A stretch of 64,000 bases of DNA from contig WBMQ01000001.1 of the NCBI GenBank assembly GCA_016630905.1, positions 2,294,001 through 2,358,000 of the forward strand. Reading direction: 5' to 3'. The position numbers and the translations under genes were made by a program. Every line of letters begins with the position of its first letter. Position 1 is the stretch's first letter. Under the pieces are notes generated by a model. It worked only from the letters and a program-made list of their open reading frames with translations. It did not search any database and had not been told where the DNA came from. The DNA comes from Capillidium heterosporum. Lineage: Eukaryota; Entomophthoromycota; Entomophthoromycetes; Entomophthorales; Capillidiaceae. Of the stretch, positions 56,969 through 64,000 are shown in pieces.

Positions 56969-58685
56969 TTACAAGTTAGCAAAGGCACGGCCCACGATAT
57001 CAGAGCCCAACTCAGTCGAAAAAGCGCCATGAGTATTAAGTTCGCTAACCAATTTATCCTGGCGGCCCAATTCAGCCCACAGCTTCAACCTTAAAGTTCT
57101 ATACTTTTGGTAAGCTTTATCAAAATTCCCACATTCATTTATAGCAACATCCTTCCCTCTTTTTCAATCCAACTACATTCAAACTGCTTTCCAAGAAAGT
57201 CTCTATGGAGTTACGAGCTGCTTCTGATCTAAAGGCATGGGTTTCAATTACCAATTCCAAGATGCGGTTGGCCGCTACTAACTTCCAATAAAGCTTGACG
57301 TCGTCGAAATTGAGTAAAAGTTGGTAGTAACGCAGTGACGGCAAAGGATTGCTAGCTTGCAGCAATTTTTCAACTAGGGATTTGGTGACCTCGACATGCA
57401 GATATTTGGCAGGAATAATGGAAGTGAACCGAGCCATAGAGGGATCAGGGAACGAAGTCGTAGGTAGGAAGGTCAGCTTACGTTGCTTGAGGCGTGTATA
57501 GTAGCCAATCAATTTCAAGCTGAAGTTAGGGTCGTCATGCAGCAGTCGCTGGGCGCAGTTGAGTAAGGCTAGCTGCAGCTTGACCGACTTGAACATACAA
57601 CGGAGGTCAAGGACAAGTCACCAAAGCATCAAGCTGTTGGACATTGGTGATTAGGGCAAATCTCTTAAAAACGTGATGCACCGGTAAGTTGCGTGAGGGG
57701 TCAGTAGAGATAGGAAAAGTTTGGTCTATCAAGGCAAAGAAGGAGTCGATACGCGCGCTGTCACTTTTGTATCGCTGCAATAGATCGAGGATACAGTTGA
57801 AGTAGAGCATGTCGGGGATAGTTTTGGGACGTGTCATCAAGCGATCTAGTAAGTCATAGGCGTCATTTACCTTCCCATCCTTCAAATAGATTATGACTTG
57901 AGTCAGCTGGTGTTCGAATTTTACGTCCAATCCTAGGAAATCGGCTATAAAGTCGACTATTAAAAATAAGGGTTACTATAAATCTGCAAAAGTAAAGTTA
58001 CGTTTTTCGACTACTTGCTTGTGGTCGGGGTCATCCAGCCTCTTGAACAGGTACTTGAACCACAGCTCCAGCTCGTACTGCTGGACGCTCTGTAATGGCA
58101 GCTTGACTACTTGACTATATCTGAATAGAACGTTCAAACTTAAATTGGCATCTAACTTGAACAGTTGGCGTAGACATAAATTTAACAACCTTGCTGGATT
58201 TTTTATGTTGTCTAAGGTAGATAAATGTAATAGCCAGGAGTCGATGTTGTCCATTATCAACTCAGAGTTGTTGCTGGAGTTTGTAACTTGACGAAGTTCT
58301 TCTACTAACTAATGCCTTTTTAGAATAAATGTAGATATAATAGTTTACCTTCCCAGCGATCATTTTCATGGAGATATTTTGTTCTGAATTTTTAAGATCG
58401 GGTTCGACAACTGAAGGCATGGCCACCTTTAATCTGGGTTCAAGGGGTAAATAGAAGTGGCCTTGAAGGGTTTGGTATATCTCGTTGGATAGTGTCTTGC
58501 ATTTAGCTTGGGCTTCCAACTTATTGACTGGACTTTTCACATTGGGTTCAAAAGCTGGAGCTTTGGTGCTGAATTTGTGACTATTTATCAGATCTACAAA
58601 ATAAAGATTTATATATTATTGAAGATTTTAATTTACGTCGGCGTAAGCTTGGTATCGGTAGGGGTAGCGTCCTTATCACATTCAT
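56969..58685 (-). CDS. Mitochondrial PPR-like protein, one frame break near 3' end
   Basis: Exons 58685-58637, 58593-58349, 58308-58002, 57956-57622, then 57572 to 56969. The N-terminus is Arg-rich without acids (MNVIRTLPLPIPSLRRHLIN), a good mitochondrial targeting peptide. The body is all-helical: KDGKVNDAYDLLDRLM...PDMLYFNCILDLL resembles pentatricopeptide repeats, which bind organellar RNA. I read the 57621-57573 intron (GTGACT...CTGCAG) to keep the frame, although its donor is poor. Near 57160-57175, at an A5 run, the frame must shift by one base to reach the coherent C-terminus (INECGNFDKAYQKY ... FANL, stop 56969); no plausible intron does this. So either an indel error or a broken gene that lost its last 70 residues. 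PPR assignment is moderate. Confidence 0.6.
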
Positions 58686-59781
58686 GTTGAAGTTGGTGGC
58701 TCGACTTTTATGTTTGGTTTACTTTTCTATAAATTTTTGGAACAAGGTTGGTGACCAACTTTTATCTGATGAAAGTTTTGCTGGGTGCGTTCTGATAGGC
58801 TACTTTAATTTCGTTGGAAGGAAAGGCTTACTGAATATAGAGTAAATGTAGACAGACAGCCCTTTTGGCTTGATGGCACATTCGTATTGTAGAAATAACC
58901 TGATGTTTATTTACTTATTGTACTAAACTTAAAACAAGCAGTGGCCTGATAAATTCTTAATCAATTTGATTTCGATACTTTCAGATCCATCTATAATTTA
59001 AAATCAAGTTTTTAAGTTTTTTAAATATGTATTAACATGAAGTGTCTTTTCATCTCTTGAACTTACTCTTCACCAGCCGAAGCTAGTCTTATCCAAACTA
59101 CTAGATCTTTAAAATGCGGCTTCTTATATAATTGAGCTACTACATTTCTTAGTGTTGATATATTAAAACCATATAAAAGTAACTTCAGTTATATTTAAGG
59201 CTGTAGTATGTGTAGTTATTTATTTAGTGTAAATTTTTATATAGCAGCGAAAGCTTAAAACTATCTAATTCATTATAAAACCTTTACATCGTAAATCTTA
59301 AAAGATAGAACTAGTAAACTGTTGTTAATCTAGTACAAATTAGGTGAAGATGTTCTATATCCCTTTTATAAAGACGACTGAGAGTTAGAAGCAAGCATCT
59401 CATCCAAACTATTTTTAGTTTACTAAGTATCCAAATTTTTGATCAGGTTCAAAGTTGTTAATAGTTGTTTTAAAATATATATTCTGGCTACATTATCTTT
59501 TGAAAATGAAATATTTGGATAGGTAAAAGTTGTAATAATAAAGTGAATGGGATTATAGTCGTATAAGAAACAAATAACAATTGTTTTGTACATACTTGCA
59601 AATGGGGTGAAGGATACCTAGTTAATTGGCTTTTACCCATCAAATAATATACTAGATTTCCTATAGTCCCAATATTAATTCAAAAACTGTTATACTATGA
59701 GAAATGTGAAGAATACTTGGGAATGAGGGACTATCAATTTTGGACAAGATATTCATATATAAAGAGCTATATGTATAATTG
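58686..59781. other. Intergenic region
   Basis: About 1.1 kb, AT-rich, no recognisable gene. Confidence 0.4.
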
Positions 59782-60815
59782 TTAAGTACCGTCAAAGGCC
59801 AACAAGTTAGGAGCTTGACCTGAAAGCCAATTTTTGAGTTTGAAAGGAGCGTTGACTAAATTCAGCTGAATCAAGGTACTAAGATGAATACCAAAAGCCA
59901 ATGTTTCATTCAGATCGGTATTATGGAAGGCTAAACTATCAAACCTAAAACCTAACTGATGACATTAGTGCAAACTCAACATGAAAGTGAGAATAGCTTT
60001 AGTAAACGTTTTTCAATAGTTGATGACAAATATCTTCAACTTGAACAACTTGCTGACTTGGAAGTCAAAGCCACTAAATCTGTCAAATTGCTTGTACATG
60101 TAGTTGGATCAACCATCCCTGCTTAACACTAAATCTTCCAAATTGGGCAGGGTAATTAGCATGGAACTTACAGATTCCTTGTATTCCCTACTCTTATACT
60201 CCACTTTCAAAGAAGTTGATGTTAAAAATTTGTTAAAGTGTGGTCAACCGGATCACAGAAGGTTACACTGAATTCCTCAAGCTCAGGTCAGCTTTCTGGT
60301 AATGCTATTTGCTATACTAGGCCAAGATGGTTCATCTTAAGTGTAGCCAAATTGAGTCATCACTTGAAGTTGATCAGGTAGCTCATTAATCCATGCTGTT
60401 GGTCTATATGAATGGCTAGGTAGGCAATCAATTCGAAGCTAGCCCATTGATAGTTTAGTTTGGTATTTGAATCGAGGTTGCATAGCTTTAAACTCATCAA
60501 ATTGGGAAGGTTATCGTGAATGGAAGTGAAGAAATTGAGATGCAGGTTGGCAAATCATACCTCCAATCAAGTTAAGTTGGGGTTGTAACAATTGTCTACA
60601 AATTCGGTAGATGTAATGTTGAAGATGAATAGGTGGTGCAGGCTATCCAGGTATTTCACGTATGAAGAAAGATTCAGCACTGGAGGACTGTAAGTGTACA
60701 ATTCTAAAGATTGAAGCTTATTCTTTTCCAAGAGATCGGAACTTACTAATATATCCATAGTCTTTTGAGTAAGTTTGTTCATTCTTAGATGCTTTATTTG
60801 AATGTAGCATTGCAA
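59782..60815 (-). pseudogene. Decayed leucine-rich-repeat (F-box/LRR-type) gene
   Basis: Minus-strand relic. The first frame (60815-60567) reads HLRMNKLTQKTMDILVSSDL and YVKYLDSLHHLFIFN. After a stop and several frame changes, LRR-like text appears again at the far end: TLAFGIHLSTLIQLNLVNAP and LSGQAPNLLAFDGT, ending TAA 59782. Repeated L-x-x-L-x-L and NL spacing indicate LRRs. No convincing F-box is left. Similar in style to the relic at 38857-40629, so probably the same expanded family. Confidence 0.45.
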
Positions 60816-61656
60816 TTATTTGCAAGCTATTTATTAACAGATCGTTGTATACTAAAAAACAACACGGTTTCTATATCTTTTAAAATACTTGCCTGCTATA
60901 AACTTTGCATGTTTAGTTGATTTATTAGGAAATTTATCGCAGATGACTAGAAATAGGCAAAGGTACACCAAGCTGCTAAAAGGCCTGGCCTGGATCAGCA
61001 ACTTGTACAATACTACTAAGTTTAACTAGCTTACTACTTTTCCTTGAACTTCCAAAAGTAGGTCCTCGAGTTTGGTCATCACTTTCTAAATCTTCAAAAG
61101 TAAATTATTGTTGGCTGTATCGTTCATCTATTACTTCTTGGATGTTATGCTAAAGTTAGAATTCAAAGCTGTGAAGATACCAATTTACAGGCATTTGAAA
61201 GGGGATGGAATCTAGTTAAAATGGTATCATTTAGTTTGAAATGACTATATTAACCATCGATTTTTTACTTATGCAATATAGTAGAAACGCACTATAGAAA
61301 TATTTTGATATGAAAAATCTCAAAATGTATATTCTGGTCATCTCTTATAAAACATGGAAATCTAATACAGCACAAATTCTTTAGAAACTATCAAATATCT
61401 GACTTCCAGTTCAAAATATCATTTGTAACGAGTTTCCACTATACTCTTAACTTAAAGCTGCACAATAAACTTATAGCTTCTAGCACCTTTCAATCCTCAT
61501 ATTTCCAACTAAAATGTGCCATCTCCACAAACTTAACCCTAGTTCACGATGACGTTCCAACCCACATTCCCAATTGTGAAACCTAGCTTCCAAAACTTGC
61601 ATAATACTTGAAGAGCTTATCCAACAGAATCCAATTTTCAATAGAATCAATGTTAA
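60816..61656. other. Intergenic region
   Basis: Could contain the lost 5' part of the LRR relic. The minus-strand frame at 61480-61692 has no motif and overlaps the carrier start. Nothing else seen. Confidence 0.35.
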
Positions 61657-62978
61657 ATGATAGAGCGGCGAGCTTCCAACAGAACCAACCAAGTAGTTGC
61701 AGGAGCTGGGGCTGGGTTAGTAGCTAGTATTATAACTTGCCCTCTAGATGTCGTTAAGACGAGGTTGCAGAACCAAGTAGTGCCTAAAGATAAAGTCACG
61801 AATGACGTTGAAGTTTTGAAGGCCAAGCAGAAGTTAAATGAGCTGAAGAAGCAAGAGGCCCAAGCTATTTTGAAGAATGGGAGTAAAAATTTGGATAGTA
61901 GTGAATTGAAGAAGGCTAGGGAGATATTGTATAGGGGTACACTACGTACGTATATTTTCAGCTTTACAAATTTGCTTTCTATTGTTCTAGTTTTGATAAT
62001 TAGCTAGTACTAAATTTATATACTATAGCTTCATTACGTCGTATATGGTTTGAAGAAGGTATATTTGGCTTGTACAGAGGTTTAGCACCTACTATCTTGG
62101 GATACTTACCAACCTGGACCATTTACTTTACTACCTACGACTACATGAAGGCGTTGATAGCGTACAATTTGAGTAAGTTTCTTCAGCTTTACCCTTTTAA
62201 ATGCTCTTTCAATTTATTAGTTTTAAAGCAGCTACTAAATCAACTAATTTATTTAAAATCTAATAGATCAACCGGAAACTTCAGCCGTAGTACAGATGTT
62301 GGGTGCTATGGGGGCAGGGGCTACTAGTACAGTGGCTACCTTCCCCCTTCTGGGTCATCAAAACGAGACTTATGGTACTATATATCAATCATTCGCTTTG
62401 CTAATTTTATATAGACCCAATCTGAGTTCACCAACTACCGGTATAAAGGGACTTTGGACGCCTTCAAACTGATCTACAAAAGTGAAGGCATACTGGGATT
62501 TTACAAGGGGCTTACCCCTTCTCTCATAGGCGTTAGCCACGTAATAGTCCAATTTCCACTCTACGAGCACCTGAAACGCTACTTTGGTAAGCCTTAGATT
62601 ACATCTTCCAAGCGTTTGTTCCTATATCTTTTTTGTTACCCATTTAACTCTTTCCCCTACACTATCTAACCATTACTAGTTGCACAGGATGATGGCAAGT
62701 TACATTTGGACTCCATTATTATCTCCTCCTCCTTATCCAAGATGATAGCCAGCTGCGTCACCTACCCCCACGAAGTCATCCGTACGCGATTACAGAACCA
62801 AAACACAAAGCCTTACAAATATAAAGGCATCTTCGATACAGCCCGCATTATCTTGAAAGAGGAAGGATATAGGGGGTTGTACCGAGGTTTAGTTACGAAC
62901 TTAATTCGTACTGCACCGGCATCTGCCTTGACGTTACTTACCTACGAGTTGATCATTCATAATTTGCCTTCCTGGTAA
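61657..62978 (+). CDS. Mitochondrial carrier, NAD+ transporter (NDT1/YIA6 type), one frame break
   Basis: SLC25-type six-helix carrier of the inner mitochondrial membrane. Exons 61657-61945, 62029-62172, 62267-62374, 62415-62586, 62680-62978. Three carrier signatures are visible: PLDVVKTRLQ, PFWVIKTRLMTQ (the Trp variant of NAD+/pyrimidine/folate carriers) and YPHEVIRTRLQNQ. SSLSKMIASCVTYPHEV and NLIRTAPASALTLLTYE closely resemble yeast Yia6/Yea6, which import NAD+. A Lys/Glu-rich insert (about residues 40-85) widens the first matrix loop. The third exon is 108 nt where 107 would keep the frame: a C5 run at 62343-62347, just before the second signature, must be read as C4. Either a homopolymer error or a disabling frameshift. 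The start is ATG 61657; an upstream ATG is out of frame. Confidence 0.85.
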
Positions 62979-64000
62979 TTTATTTAAGCTGTTGGTAGCT
63001 ACCCGTTCGAGCTAAGTTTTTGTTCAAGGCTTTCAAGTACTGATAGTTTAACTTTTTAGATCTATCTAAAAATGGTATTGATGTTTATAGATTTAAGTTT
63101 ACGGCTACAGCACGCTACTGGTTCAACCTACACTACCATTTAACTCTAGACTCTACAATTTTGAACTTCTGAATCTTCTCCCATTATCTTGCAAATAACA
63201 TTCTTTTGTACATTTTTTAACTAGAGCTAAAATTATATTTGTTCAATAAGGACCAACACATTTTATTAAAGATGAAGCTTTTTATTGTAAAGTGGATTTA
63301 AGCTAATGTAGAATTTTGAACTTTTATATATATAATGTTTTTCTGAAGTATGGATGGGTTCTTAATAAAGCTAGATGTAATTGTTTAGCCAACGCTCTAG
63401 TTTATATTTGATAGCCTAATAGCTTCAACGTTCTAACAAACTATCCCTTTTAATTGGCGACATATACATTTAAACTCTTTAGTTATACATTTCATTCCAA
63501 ATAAAAATTATAGTCGACAATTTTGGGACCATAAATGCAACCTTAGTTTCACAAGTCTATTAATGATAAAATATTGGTAAAGTTAGCTAAACTTGATGTG
63601 CTACAATTTGATATCAATCGCTAACTATAGGACCATCCAATCTAATAACGCATTAAACTTCTATAGCCAAATCTTGAACATAAATAAAGGTAAGGCGTAG
63701 TTTAATACACTTCTATTGAAACAATAGCATTGAAAATCAGCCACCAACTACCATCAACTACACTACAGCTTCTTATCACTACAAATTTTAGTAGTCTAGT
63801 GCTTTAATTTAATTTAAAACTACTCAAAAATAATTTATATAAGCTTAAACAGCATAGCAATTGACACTATAAATAAATATTATGTATAATAAGCCTATAC
63901 TAAAAACAATTTCTCACGCTGTTTAAATAAAAAGAATAAATGGAAGCGGCAACAAGTAACGTCATCACTAAACTATTAAAAGACTTTACTAAAATAATTT
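62979..64000. other. Intergenic region at window end
   Basis: About 1 kb of AT-rich DNA after the carrier stop. No coding potential that I can support. Confidence 0.4.

Noticed and set aside
57573-57621. Frameshift in the PPR-like gene near 57615
   Set aside because: A 49-nt GTGACT...CTGCAG intron joins the frames in phase 0, so I prefer an intron here, although the donor is weak.
1-64000. CRISPR arrays, operons, riboswitches, ribosome binding sites, insertion sequences
   Set aside because: Introns, TATA boxes, signal peptides and fungal protein families show eukaryotic nuclear DNA. No spaced repeats or intact transposase/reverse-transcriptase frames were seen.

Overview
The window looks like nuclear DNA of an early-diverging filamentous fungus. 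It is AT-rich, with small genes cut by many short introns (about 34-75 nt, GT...CTAAY...TAG). It carries a fungal-type Zn2Cys6 regulator, an NDT1-type NAD+ carrier, a Vam7-type SNARE, mitochondrial porin, a RAD9 checkpoint protein, a secreted trypsin and a secreted proteinase-K-like subtilisin. Secreted trypsin plus subtilisin, together with decayed F-box/LRR genes, suggests an entomophthoralean (Conidiobolus-like) fungus. That placement is inference.

Layout. 0-5.4 kb: 5'-truncated-window end of a Zn2Cys6 regulator (-) and a membrane-bound ENPP-type phosphodiesterase (+). 6.3-10.9 kb: four related minus-strand genes for small secreted Lys/Pro-rich repeat proteins, two intact and two decayed, sharing an upstream element. 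11.8-17.1 kb: a SAM methyltransferase and RAD9. 17.4-18.6 kb: unidentified decayed coding sequence. 19-24.8 kb: trypsin (-), a disrupted Cys/His-rich gene (+), VDAC (+) and a second ENPP paralogue (-) whose predicted nucleophile is missing. 26.3-35.5 kb: a large coiled-coil orphan (+) and a GRAM-TBC-EF-hand Rab-GAP (-) with frame breaks. 38.4-40.6 kb: LRR/F-box relics. 41.3-49.6 kb: five related minus-strand genes for small secreted proteins with a conserved basic C-terminal micro-exon and a palindromic upstream element; one is a pseudogene. 51-56.4 kb: a subtilisin pseudogene (-), a Vam7-like SNARE (-) and the intact subtilisin (+). 57-63 kb: a mitochondrial PPR-like protein (-), an LRR relic (-) and the NAD+ carrier (+).

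The housekeeping genes (VDAC, RAD9, Vam7, carrier, TBC, PPR-like) do not form a pathway. The accessory content is more telling: two local families of tiny secreted proteins, each in tandem on one strand, each with living and dead copies and its own shared upstream motif, and secreted proteases with a decayed duplicate. This is what a birth-and-death region of secreted factors looks like. Several otherwise well-preserved genes need a single-base frame correction. Either the assembly has indel errors or those genes are young pseudogenes. All exon borders were read by eye from splice signals, reading-frame continuity and remembered family patterns; no search was run.
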